A DNA stretch of 64,000 nt, taken from positions 1 to 64,000 of the forward strand of contig JAHDDE010000012.1 in assembly GCA_020629515.1 (NCBI GenBank), in the 5' to 3' direction. Position 1 is the first letter of the stretch, and each line of letters begins with the position of its first letter. A model generated the notes under the pieces. It was given only the letters and a program-made list of their open reading frames with translations. It was not told the origin of the DNA and made no database searches. Source of the stretch: Saprospiraceae bacterium (GTDB lineage Bacteria > Bacteroidota > Bacteroidia > Chitinophagales > Saprospiraceae). Shown here piece by piece: positions 14,363-22,617 of the stretch. The translations under genes and the position numbers were made by a program.

Positions 14363-17041
14363 TCAAAGCGCTATACTTAAACTCACAAAAGGGAAAATTG
14401 GGATAATACTAACTGCCTCTTGTTCAAAACTGTTTGTATTTAAATCTCTCACTACATCGATGTAAAAAGGATTTTGTCTGTTATATGCATTATAAGCACC
14501 AAGACTAAGTTTCTGCCGGCCCCAACTATACTCATTGTATAAATTCACTGCAAAATCAAGTTTATGATAGGTTGGTAACGGAATATTGTTGATTGCCCCG
14601 AAGATTGGTATGTATTCGATGCCTCCTTGGACGGGTACTGGCACAAGGCTAACTGGACTAGTATATGGTAGTCCTGAAGCGATCTGCCAGCTAGCAGAAA
14701 GCTCTAAATTTTCATTGACCTGGTATATTCCATTCATTTTGAGAGAATGTCTCCTATCATTTCTTGAGCTAAAAGATATTCCATCATTTAATTCTTCAAA
14801 GGTCCTCTCTGATTTTGACAAAGTATAATTAATCCATCCTTTAAACTTGCCAGCTCTCTTTTCTAACTCTAACTCAAAACCGTAGGCTCTACCTCGTCCG
14901 ACTGGCAAATCCCTCTCCCAATTTTGACCATTTTGAATAGACAAAAATCCACCTTCGCTTATCGCACGAATATTATTGAAGTCTTTATAATAAAGCCCAA
15001 TTGACATGCTCCCTTTATCATTAAAATTTTGATACAAACCCAGCGAATACTCCTTGGATGATTGCGGAGCAATTCTTTCTGTACTCGGTATCCAAATATC
15101 ATTAGGCAATCCAAATCCAGATGAAGAGAGCAAATGAAAGTATTGATCCATTTCACTATATGAAGCCTTAAGAATAGTATTCTCGGTTAAAAATGTTTTT
15201 GCAGCAATTCGTGGTTGCAAATCAAAATAAGATGTCTGTTCTGTACTAATCTGGCTGGCATGAATTCCTACATTAAAAACCAAGCTTTTCAAAGTAATTT
15301 CATTTTCTACGTATGCCCTTAGTTCGCCGCCTCGAAATGAGCTAAACTCAGTTTCAGATTTTATTCTTTCTGGAGTAATTCTTCTCGATTCATCCAAAAA
15401 CTCACGATCTCTGGTACTGTTAAATGTAACTCCTGGCTGAATAGTATGATTTGTAAAGTTTATCCCACCTTTTAAATGATAGTTGGACGATATGAAATAA
15501 TCAACATCAGCGTTGAGGATTAAATCTTTTATATCTGACCTGAAAAATGTAGCTCCGTAAGCTAATATTTCATTTTCTGTGCCCTGGCTTATAATTGTTC
15601 TATCAAAATCAAAATTTTCAAAATTAAAAGAGGAATAACCTACATTTACATAGGACACCACTTTTTGACTAAAATAGTGACCCCATTTGATAGATGCGAT
15701 ACGATTGCCCCAATCCCAACTCACCACATCTAATTCTTGAATACTTTCATCTGTTCCATTATCAGTAATATTTCCTAAAACGTCATTAGTAAATTTATCC
15801 TTACCTATATATGTGCTAAAGTATATTTCATCTTTATCTCCTACAATGAAATTCATCTTAGCATTCAAGTCATAAAATAGATAATTTACAAATCCTTCCT
15901 GTTCATCTAATTCAAATGTATATCTCGATAATGGTTTAAGCCATGGATCTACAATGGTCCTCCTACCTGAGACTATAAAGCTACTTAAACCATCTTTTAT
16001 AGGCCCCTCTATTGTGGCTCTTGCTAAAATAGGGTTTACGGCAACTTCACCTGCCATGTGATGCTTATTTCCTTCCTTAACTCTGACATCCAATATGGAA
16101 GATAATCTACCTCCATATCTCGCTGGAAAACCACTTTTGATAAGTTTAGCGCTCTTTATTGCACTTGGATTAAATACTGAAAAAAGACCTAATGCATGTC
16201 CAGTATTGTATACTGGCACACCATCCATTAAGATTAAATTCTGATCTGGATCCCCTCCTCTAACATTTAAACCACCTAAACCATCCGCTCCAGAGGACAC
16301 CCCTGCCCTCATCTGTATCATCCTAAATAAGTCAGGTTCGCCCACTAATGAACTCATACCATTTAACATCTCGATTGGTACATTGTCGAACTGTTCAGCT
16401 TGTTTGGACTTTTGTGGAACTTTATCTGTTATCACTATCTCATTCAAAAGTGAGTTGGGTTCTAATTCTATATTTATTATCGAATCTTTTTGAATATCGA
16501 TTGAGATTATTTTTTTAGTGTATTGCACATAAGAAAAATGAATAAAATTTTGTCCTTTGGGCAAAGTCATACTGTAGTATCCATAGTCGTTACTTTGTAC
16601 GCCATAACTTATATCCTCGTTATATATACTTGCGTATAAAATGCGCTCACCATTAGTAGCATCTGTTACATAACCACTTATAGTTACTCGTTCTTCAACC
16701 TTAATATCTGGGTCTTTGATTATTATAAGTTGATTAGCAACTTGTTTATAGACCAATTCTGTTCCGAATAAAATATCATCAAGTATGAGTCCCAACTGCA
16801 ATTTTTGAGCTACGATCGTTCTTCGTGCGTCAACAGGAATAATATTAGAATCGTATGAAATATTAATATTACTAGCCTTCGTCAATAATAACAAAGCACT
16901 ATCAATGGAGATATCACTGAAGGTAACATCAACAGGTATTTCATCAGGGAGTGTTTGTTGGGCTTTCAACTGATAGATGATGCAAGTCTGCACCAATAAA
17001 ACCATGTAGAAAACATTCCTAATTTTAGCGATCATTAGCAA
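14363..17041 (-). CDS. TonB-dependent receptor with STN signalling domain (FecA-like)
   Basis: Outer-membrane active transporter of 892 residues. Order: signal peptide (1-27), STN secretin/TonB short domain (about 34-110, VDVTFSDISIDSALLLLTKA), carboxypeptidase-regulatory-like beta sandwich (about 120-200), plug (about 215-330, with GGLNVRGGDPDQNLILMDG) and a 22-strand barrel to the C-terminus. The STN domain signals to the FecR-like anti-sigma factor encoded just upstream, so this is a transport and surface-signalling receptor. There is no SusD partner; the neighbour is a DUF4249 lipoprotein. The ligand is unknown: siderophore, peptide or oligosaccharide are all possible. A TATCTTTG -7 element lies about 14 bases before the start codon. 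Confidence 0.92.
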   Translation of the reverse strand: MLMIAKIRNVFYMVLLVQTCIIYQLKAQQTLPDEIPVDVTFSDISIDSALLLLTKASNINISYDSNIIPVDARRTIVAQKLQLGLILDDILFGTELVYKQVANQLIIIKDPDIKVEERVTISGYVTDATNGERILYASIYNEDISYGVQSNDYGYYSMTLPKGQNFIHFSYVQYTKKIISIDIQKDSIINIELEPNSLLNEIVITDKVPQKSKQAEQFDNVPIEMLNGMSSLVGEPDLFRMIQMRAGVSSGADGLGGLNVRGGDPDQNLILMDGVPVYNTGHALGLFSVFNPSAIKSAKLIKSGFPARYGGRLSSILDVRVKEGNKHHMAGEVAVNPILARATIEGPIKDGLSSFIVSGRRTIVDPWLKPLSRYTFELDEQEGFVNYLFYDLNAKMNFIVGDKDEIYFSTYIGKDKFTNDVLGNITDNGTDESIQELDVVSWDWGNRIASIKWGHYFSQKVVSYVNVGYSSFNFENFDFDRTIISQGTENEILAYGATFFRSDIKDLILNADVDYFISSNYHLKGGINFTNHTIQPGVTFNSTRDREFLDESRRITPERIKSETEFSSFRGGELRAYVENEITLKSLVFNVGIHASQISTEQTSYFDLQPRIAAKTFLTENTILKASYSEMDQYFHLLSSSGFGLPNDIWIPSTERIAPQSSKEYSLGLYQNFNDKGSMSIGLYYKDFNNIRAISEGGFLSIQNGQNWERDLPVGRGRAYGFELELEKRAGKFKGWINYTLSKSERTFEELNDGISFSSRNDRRHSLKMNGIYQVNENLELSASWQIASGLPYTSPVSLVPVPVQGGIEYIPIFGAINNIPLPTYHKLDFAVNLYNEYSWGRQKLSLGAYNAYNRQNPFYIDVVRDLNTNSFEQEAVSIIPIFPFVSLSIAL

Positions 17042-17054
17042 TATCTAGTGATTA

Positions 17055-17062
17055 CAAAGATA
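17055..17062 (-). promoter_or_regulatory. -7 element (TATCTTTG) before the TonB receptor gene
   Basis: Exact TAnnTTTG match on the minus strand, close to the start codon, implying a very short leader. The receptor may thus have its own promoter in addition to read-through from fecR, which is limited by the terminator between them. Confidence 0.45.
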
Positions 17063-17100
17063 GTTGTATTGATTGGCTAAATTGAAAGATTTACTAAAAT

Positions 17101-17133
17101 AAAAAAGGGAGCTCTAAATGAGCTCCCTTTTTT
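17101..17133. terminator. Bidirectional terminator after fecR
   Basis: GGGAGCTC and GAGCTCCC form a perfect 8-bp stem with a 5-base loop, flanked by six A on one side and six T on the other, so it can work in both directions. It separates the sigma/FecR genes from the receptor gene. Confidence 0.8.
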
Positions 17134-17153
17134 ATATAATTTTGTATTCTTTG

Positions 17154-18173
17154 TTAGTCACAAGCAACTCCACTCACATTGTATGAGCCCGCCTCTGACT
17201 TTTCAATATTCAATCCTATATAGTAATTCTGTATTATCTCTAAGATCTCATCCACACTCATATTGTCAAGCAATGGAGAATTAAAACCACAACTGTTATA
17301 ATCGTCTTCTTCAAAATTAAATGTAACTGAATATACCTCTGATAGTTCATTAAATACATCGCTTAACACTGCATCTCTAAAACTCAAAGAAGTACCTAAC
17401 AATGAGTATACTTTTGAACTATGCTCCTTATTTAGAGTCTCTGTATTACCATTGATAGTAGAAGATTCTCCAGCAGTAACAATAGTTGACAATGACTTAT
17501 TGAACTCATTATACAACCTCACGCTACCCTCTTTGACATCAACCTTTGCCGTACCATCACCTATATCAGTTCTTACATTAAATGCTGTACCTAATACCTC
17601 GATATGATTACCATTTCCTAAAGAAACATGAAAAGGCTGTGAAGGATTTGAAGTAACATCAAAAAAGGCTTCTCCAGATAGACTTAATTGTCTTTTGTCT
17701 TTTCCATCAAATGATTCTGCTTTCAATTCTGCATCAGGAGAGAGCCATACCTCCGAATTATCTTCAAGCATAGCATACTCAATATTATTATTTTCTAATA
17801 TCTCAGTTTGCACTTCTTTTAATGGAGATTGACTAAATGTATATACCAAGTAGGACAAAGCACCAAAGAGCAACAATGCCCCTATTACTATAGGCCATCT
17901 GTTTGATCTGCTGTCAGACGAACTAACTGATGTTTGTTCATCTACAACTTCTTCCTGCTTTAATTTTTGTTTGAATTTTGCTTTTGCTGCATTCACATCA
18001 AAAGCCTTTTGAGGGAAATAATCCTTACTACCTATCCAAAGAGACTCTATCTCTTCGTAAGTAGTCTGATATTCCGAAGTGTTTTCTAAGGCTTTTAACT
18101 CAAGTTTTTCAGCTTCACTGATTTCTCCAGTTAAATCCTTGTGTATAAGATTATATATTCTAAGATCTGTCAT
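17154..18173 (-). CDS. FecR-family anti-sigma factor
   Basis: Inner-membrane sigma regulator of 339 residues. A cytoplasmic N-terminal part of about 90 residues that would bind the sigma factor is followed by one membrane helix (WPIVIGALLLFGALSYLVYT, about 92-112). The periplasmic FecR domain follows (QLSLSGEAFFDVTSNPSQPF; VLGTAFNVRTD), then a C-terminal DUF4974-like domain (SFRDAVLSDVFNELSEVY) related in fold to STN. It lies between the sigma gene and its receptor, as expected for a cell-surface signalling trio. The signal is transmitted from the receptor's STN domain. Confidence 0.92.
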   Translation of the reverse strand: MTDLRIYNLIHKDLTGEISEAEKLELKALENTSEYQTTYEEIESLWIGSKDYFPQKAFDVNAAKAKFKQKLKQEEVVDEQTSVSSSDSRSNRWPIVIGALLLFGALSYLVYTFSQSPLKEVQTEILENNNIEYAMLEDNSEVWLSPDAELKAESFDGKDKRQLSLSGEAFFDVTSNPSQPFHVSLGNGNHIEVLGTAFNVRTDIGDGTAKVDVKEGSVRLYNEFNKSLSTIVTAGESSTINGNTETLNKEHSSKVYSLLGTSLSFRDAVLSDVFNELSEVYSVTFNFEEDDYNSCGFNSPLLDNMSVDEILEIIQNYYIGLNIEKSEAGSYNVSGVACD

Positions 18174-18256
18174 GATTAAAAAAGGTTACATAATGAAGAC
18201 AACCTTTAGGCACCCTCCCCCTATGTACGACCTGTTTTTTTTATTTAATACTAATT

Positions 18257-18802
18257 TCATACCAAATATGATTGCACAGCACTCCTCAAAATACGCAAAG
18301 CTTTTGATATTTGATTCTCTACTGTCTTTATTGAAATCCCCAACGCATCAGCAATTTCTTGATACGACATGTTTTCAAATCTACTCATACTGAATACTAA
18401 TTTACACTTGGGAGGTAACGCATCTATACTCTCATGAATCCTCCTCTCCAGCTCATTTTTCTCCATTGTAGTTTGGCCATCTATAGTAGACGACTCTATA
18501 TCAAGTACCGCATCTTCATCATCATCAAATTTCATTCTTTGCTTTCGAATATGATTTAATGATCTATTCACCGCAGCTCTTCTTAGATAGGCCCTTAGGG
18601 ATGTCTGTACATTTATTTTTTCACGCTTTTTCCAAATATCCATAAAAATCTCTTGGACTATGTCTTCTGCATAATCAGAATCATTTATCACACGATATAT
18701 TACATTGCACAGATATGTATAATATTTATCGAATAACAAATCAATGGACTTCTCATCATTGGAAGCTAATAGGGATAATATATGTTCGTCTTCTTGGAGC
18801 AT
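18257..18802 (-). CDS. ECF sigma-70 factor (FecI-like)
   Basis: A 181-residue extracytoplasmic-function sigma factor with region 2 (LFDKYYTYLCNVIYRV, DYAEDIVQEIFMDIWKK; about 20-85) and region 4 (MSYQEIADALGISIKTVENQ; about 130-175). It is the first gene of the surface-signalling locus and should direct transcription of the receptor and DUF4249 genes when FecR releases it. 83 bases separate it from fecR. Confidence 0.93.
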   Translation of the reverse strand: MLQEDEHILSLLASNDEKSIDLLFDKYYTYLCNVIYRVINDSDYAEDIVQEIFMDIWKKREKINVQTSLRAYLRRAAVNRSLNHIRKQRMKFDDDEDAVLDIESSTIDGQTTMEKNELERRIHESIDALPPKCKLVFSMSRFENMSYQEIADALGISIKTVENQISKALRILRSAVQSYLV

Positions 18803-18952
18803 TTTAATTATAAGATGTAAAGTTAGTGATTCTTACTCAATCCCTGCACAACAATTTAGACTGTTTTATTATATGTATAAGTCACATTTTTTAATAAGAT
18901 TTCGGTTTTCTTGATTTATCGGAAATTCTTCATTTAATTTGCAGCCAAATTT

Positions 18953-19029
18953 GGTGATTGTAGCTCAGTTGGTTAGAGCATCGGTTTGTGGTTCCGAGGG
19001 CCGCCGGTTCGAATCCGGTCTTTCACCCC
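18953..19029 (+). tRNA. tRNA-His (anticodon GTG)
   Basis: The cloverleaf reads through: D-arm TAGCTCAGTTGGTTAGAGC, anticodon arm with loop TTGTGGT giving GTG at 34-36, and T-arm CCGGTTCGAATCCGG. The extra 5' G at position -1, opposite C73, is typical of tRNA-His. The acceptor stem has two adjacent U-U mismatches at pairs 5-68 and 6-67, and U-U also at 31-39. A CCCCA follows; CCA register is off by one C, so CCA may be added enzymatically. A bidirectional terminator follows. Confidence 0.85.
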
Positions 19030-19033
19030 CAAT

Positions 19034-19067
19034 AAAAAGGGTTGATTACTAAAATCAACCCTTTTTT
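19034..19067. terminator. Terminator of tRNA-His
   Basis: AAAAGGGTTGATT pairs with AATCAACCCTTTT around a short loop, with a T-run on the plus side and an A-run on the other, so it may act in both directions. Confidence 0.8.
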
Positions 19068-19105
19068 AGTTAATTTTCATCTCTTGTAACTTCTAAATAA
19101 AAACC

Positions 19106-19930
19106 TTGAGAAGAATTCTTAGTAGAATCCATATTATTTGTGATTTCATCAAATTCTTTATCAGCGCCAAGACAATAGACCAAATCGACTCTCCTTTCTA
19201 TTTTGAATTTCATCAAAGAGTCATTAAATCTTATCAGAGTTACAACGATAAAAGTATCTCACTATATAGAGAAGCTTTAAAATCGGACCAAACTATAGTT
19301 AAAGTTGGAAATGTTGGCGCAAAATCACAAATCACTAAAAAAAACAAAGTGAGCGTAAGTCACATTTCGCAAAATGCCGTTTCTAAAGACTTTAAATGCA
19401 AACTTCTACTATTTATAGTTAACTTTTTCAAAAGTCAAACAATATTGGAGCTTGGAACATCCCTTGGTGTATCAACACTTTACTTGGCTAAGGCAGATAA
19501 CTTGAAAAAAATCATATCAGTAGAGGGAGAAATGGATATCTATCGCTACATCCAAAATAAAGTCGCAGATGGTAAGTTGACTCTATTAAATTCAACATTT
19601 ACTGATTTTTTCGTCAAAGCTATAAATGATAGTGAGCTATATGATTGTATTGTAATTGACGGTGATCATACCTACAATGCTACAATCGATAATTTCAATC
19701 AGTCAAGGAAAATTTTATCAGAAAATGGTATCATTATTTTGGATGACATCTATTGGTCAAAAGGAATGAAAAATGCGTGGAAATATATTCAAAATGAACA
19801 TCACGAATTCCACACTATAAATTTGTTCTTTTATGGTATAGTTTTTAAAAATGCTCGATTGAAAAAGCCTCAACGGATAAACATTACTCCTTTCCCCATT
19901 AGATGGAAACTTGGATTATTCAGAAGATGA
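19106..19930 (+). CDS. Class I SAM-dependent methyltransferase, O-methyltransferase-like
   Basis: A 274-residue protein whose core from about residue 100 is a Rossmann-type methyltransferase: ILELGTSLGVSTLYLA is the SAM-binding glycine motif, ISVEGE the acidic ribose-binding residue, and IVIDGDHTYNA and IIILDDIYW follow. The N-terminal SPFYFEFHQRVI segment corresponds to the HSPFxxD stretch seen in a common Bacteroidota group of these enzymes, which supports the TTG start because the next ATG would remove it. Substrate unknown. It overlaps the opposing gldC gene by 15 bases at the 3' end. Confidence 0.8.
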   Translation: MRRILSRIHIICDFIKFFISAKTIDQIDSPFYFEFHQRVIKSYQSYNDKSISLYREALKSDQTIVKVGNVGAKSQITKKNKVSVSHISQNAVSKDFKCKLLLFIVNFFKSQTILELGTSLGVSTLYLAKADNLKKIISVEGEMDIYRYIQNKVADGKLTLLNSTFTDFFVKAINDSELYDCIVIDGDHTYNATIDNFNQSRKILSENGIIILDDIYWSKGMKNAWKYIQNEHHEFHTINLFFYGIVFKNARLKKPQRINITPFPIRWKLGLFRR

Positions 19931-20272
19931 TTTATTATCTTTTTTTAATACTCCAGTCTCTTCTCCAAAATATTGAGCAAAACGCCCTAAGTCATTGGAC
20001 ATTCCTTGGTTTTTGGTGGCATTATAATAGCTATCTGCCATTCCCTTTAAAGAATAATAACATAAACGATTCATCTCGCCTATTTCCAATTTCTTGTTCC
20101 AAAGATCTATTTTTAATGTCTCTAATGATTTTTCGTCAAAAAGTGAAAGAAAAAAACCTTTAGCTGTAGCTTCAACTCCTTTAGAAGGAGGATCATCACT
20201 TTTCCATGTAATTTCTTCAGGGACATTTTCCTCATTCAACTTTATAGAAAGTGTGATATCAACTTTTTTCAT
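19916..20272 (-). CDS. gldC: Gliding motility protein GldC
   Basis: A 118-residue soluble protein matching the GldC pattern: an N-terminal strand with LSIKLNEENVPEEITWKSDD, a middle TLKIDLWNKKLEIGEMNRL segment and a helical end. In Flavobacterium, gldC helps gliding but is not essential, and its biochemical role is not known. It is found widely in Bacteroidota, including non-gliders. It is the last gene of an lrp/traB-like/gldC run, 1 base after the TraB-like stop codon. Confidence 0.85.
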   Translation of the reverse strand: MKKVDITLSIKLNEENVPEEITWKSDDPPSKGVEATAKGFFLSLFDEKSLETLKIDLWNKKLEIGEMNRLCYYSLKGMADSYYNATKNQGMSNDLGRFAQYFGEETGVLKKDNKSSSE

Positions 20273-20273
20273 A

Positions 20274-21059
20274 CTATATACTTAATACTTTACAATCAGC
20301 GCTTTTAAGCTGCGATAGAACACCATTTTGTCCTGACAGGTGACCTGCGCCAAAAGAAAAAAAACAGCCACCTTTTTGATTATGAAAAGAAATCAATCTT
20401 TGTGCCATCAACAAATTCCTTTCATCTAATAATAGTTTTCTTAAACCTCCAAGAGATCTTCGCGAATGCTTATACAAACTAATAATATCCTGCATCTTAT
20501 AGTATTCCATCAATTGTTTGAGATTCCTATTCATCTTTGATATATTCTTTACCCATCTTTTTAACTGTGAGAACTCATAAGAAAGATCAATTGAGTTAAG
20601 GATAGCTATCTGCTCATATATCGATTCAATTCCATCACAACTTTTTTGTTGGCTTAACGCATAATTCCAGATTACTTGGTCCAACTTCTCCCCTGCCCCT
20701 TGGTTGAGGTAATTGGCTTGCACCATAGACATCACTATCAAGGGTCTTAGATATTCCAAACTCTCCACTTCTACATTGTATACCTTTTTCAAGATGTGAC
20801 GAGTACGTATGAGTTGTTTTTGAGATAAAAAATCCTGCCATCTTTGCAATTCTTTCATCCTCATATGAGGCAATAATACGTTTGCATTTGATGAATCCAA
20901 GGATGTTTCGGTAAAAACAGAATCAAACCCATCAATTAGATGGAACGCCTTGTCAACTATACTTTTATCTTGAAAATTTAAATGAACAGTTCCAAATACT
21001 ACGGAGAATGATTTGTTTTCTGGAGTATTAAACTTCCAAAAAAGGCTCTCTTTAATCAA
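20274..21059 (-). CDS. TraB/GumN-family protein
   Basis: A 261-residue protein of the TraB/GumN superfamily. Diagnostic pieces are the N-terminal SVVFGTVHLNF with a conserved GTxH, a FTETSLDSSN segment near residue 50 and the C-terminal FFSFGAGHLSGQNG. Family members are thought to be metal-dependent peptidase-like proteins on structural grounds, but function is not settled. No clear signal peptide, so it may be cytoplasmic, unlike many GumN proteins. The ATG overlaps the end of the lrp gene by 4 bases, and gldC follows 1 base later. Confidence 0.8.
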   Translation of the reverse strand: MIKESLFWKFNTPENKSFSVVFGTVHLNFQDKSIVDKAFHLIDGFDSVFTETSLDSSNANVLLPHMRMKELQRWQDFLSQKQLIRTRHILKKVYNVEVESLEYLRPLIVMSMVQANYLNQGAGEKLDQVIWNYALSQQKSCDGIESIYEQIAILNSIDLSYEFSQLKRWVKNISKMNRNLKQLMEYYKMQDIISLYKHSRRSLGGLRKLLLDERNLLMAQRLISFHNQKGGCFFSFGAGHLSGQNGVLSQLKSADCKVLSI

Positions 21060-21538
21060 TCCACTTCGTATTGATAAGGTAGAATTTTTGACTTTTTAAC
21101 CTTTGATAGTGTCATTAAAGTTTTTAATCGTTCTACCTCTTCTATCTGTGATAGTTTCTTAAATAAGAGTTGTTCATAAGCGGGAATATCGTGACATACT
21201 ATTCGCAGTAAAAAATCACCGTCACCAGTTATAATATATCCCTCAGTAACCTCATCAATTGTCTGAATTTTTTCAATGAAATTGTCTAAAGCGTTCTCTT
21301 TTTGCCAAGCCAATGAAACCAGTACAAAAGTGCTCACATTCAAGCCTAATTTACTCCCATCCACTTTAGCATGATAGGATTGAATCACTCCAGCTTGCTC
21401 TAACTTCTTTACCCTTTCCAATGTTGGAGCAGGAGAAAGACCAATTCTTTTAGACAAATCGAGATTAGTAATTTTACTATTCTCTTGTAAAAGTTTTAGA
21501 ATTTTCAAATCTATATTATCTAACTTGGTTTCAAGCAT
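21056..21538 (-). CDS. Lrp/AsnC-family transcriptional regulator
   Basis: A 160-residue regulator with an N-terminal winged helix (DLKILKLLQENSKITNLDLS, IGLSPAPTLERVKKLEQAG) and a C-terminal RAM/AsnC ligand-binding domain (EVTEGYIITGDGDFLLRIVC). The effector is usually an amino acid; which one cannot be told. It heads a three-gene run with the TraB-like gene and gldC, overlapping the former by 4 bases. A TAATTTTG -7 element lies about 30 bases before the start codon. Confidence 0.92.
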   Translation of the reverse strand: MLETKLDNIDLKILKLLQENSKITNLDLSKRIGLSPAPTLERVKKLEQAGVIQSYHAKVDGSKLGLNVSTFVLVSLAWQKENALDNFIEKIQTIDEVTEGYIITGDGDFLLRIVCHDIPAYEQLLFKKLSQIEEVERLKTLMTLSKVKKSKILPYQYEVD

Positions 21539-21566
21539 TTTTCTTAGTTTTAAAATAATATTTTAG

Positions 21567-21574
21567 CAAAATTA
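21567..21574 (-). promoter_or_regulatory. -7 element (TAATTTTG) of the lrp operon
   Basis: Exact TAnnTTTG match followed by C on the minus strand, giving a leader of about 20 bases before the lrp start codon. Confidence 0.5.
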
Positions 21575-21736
21575 AAATAAAATATCTTATATTTTATAAG
21601 TTCTGCATTTAAAAGAATATAAATCTATTTTTATATTATTTCGATAAATTCTCACGCAATGTTAACAGCCTCCCATGCTCCAATAAGTTGAGTATTCTCA
21701 TAGCCTTAATGGACTTAATATATATAAGACTTCTTT

Positions 21737-22492
21737 TTAAAAGCTATTGACTATGATACTAAATCCTTCAGCATTAAGGCTTGCTCCACCTACTAATCCA
21801 CCATCCACATTCGGCTTAGAGAAAATGTCTTTAGCATTACCCGGCTTTACCGATCCACCATACAAAATTGGTGTAGTATCTGCCAACTCTTGATCATAGG
21901 CGTTGCTTAGAAACTTACGTATTTCTAATTGCATTTCTTCCGCTTGTTCTGGAGAAGCAGTTTCTCCGGTACCGATCGCCCATATTGGCTCATATGCAAT
22001 GATTAATTCTTTTAAATCATCTTTAGAACAGCCACTAAATGATCGTGTTAACTGACTAATCACGTGTTTAATATGATTACCTTCTTTTCGAATAGATAAT
22101 TGCTCACCACAACAGAATATTGGAGTTATGTTATTCTCTATTGCTTTTTTCAATTTTCGTCCTAAGAGCTCATCAGATTCATTAAAATATTCTCTCCTCT
22201 CTGAGTGCCCAATTACCACATGAGTCACTCCAACTGAAAGCAACATTGCTGCAGAAACCTCACCAGTATAGGCCCCTTTATCATGGTCACTCATGTTCTG
22301 AGCAGCGATTTTTACCTGATCATTTCCATTTACTTGCTTACAAAGCGAAGCTAAATGGGTGAAAGGCGCACAGACAATAATATCGGTTGACCGATCTAAT
22401 TTTTTATTTACCAGTTGAGTTAAAAGTTCTTCTCCCTCTTGCAGATTGGTATTCATTTTCCAATTTGCCGCAGCAATTCTTTTTCTTGACAT
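21737..22492 (-). CDS. tpiA: Triosephosphate isomerase
   Basis: Interconverts dihydroxyacetone phosphate and glyceraldehyde 3-phosphate in glycolysis and gluconeogenesis. All catalytic parts of the 251-residue barrel are visible: lysine in AANWKMNTN near residue 12, histidine in IGHSERREYF near residue 97, glutamate in AYEPIWAIGTG near residue 168 and the phosphate loop GGSVKPGN plus GGLVGGASL. Divergent from ppk1. Confidence 0.97.
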   Translation of the reverse strand: MSRKRIAAANWKMNTNLQEGEELLTQLVNKKLDRSTDIIVCAPFTHLASLCKQVNGNDQVKIAAQNMSDHDKGAYTGEVSAAMLLSVGVTHVVIGHSERREYFNESDELLGRKLKKAIENNITPIFCCGEQLSIRKEGNHIKHVISQLTRSFSGCSKDDLKELIIAYEPIWAIGTGETASPEQAEEMQLEIRKFLSNAYDQELADTTPILYGGSVKPGNAKDIFSKPNVDGGLVGGASLNAEGFSIIVNSF

Positions 22493-22617
22493 GATTATAC
22501 TTTTTTATAAATAATGACGGATTACTAAGAATAACTATTCTTGGCGAATCAACAGCGAAAGTATTAAAATCCATTGTTTTATCATTTACTTTGCACTTCA
22601 ATTTAGAACTTAACAAT

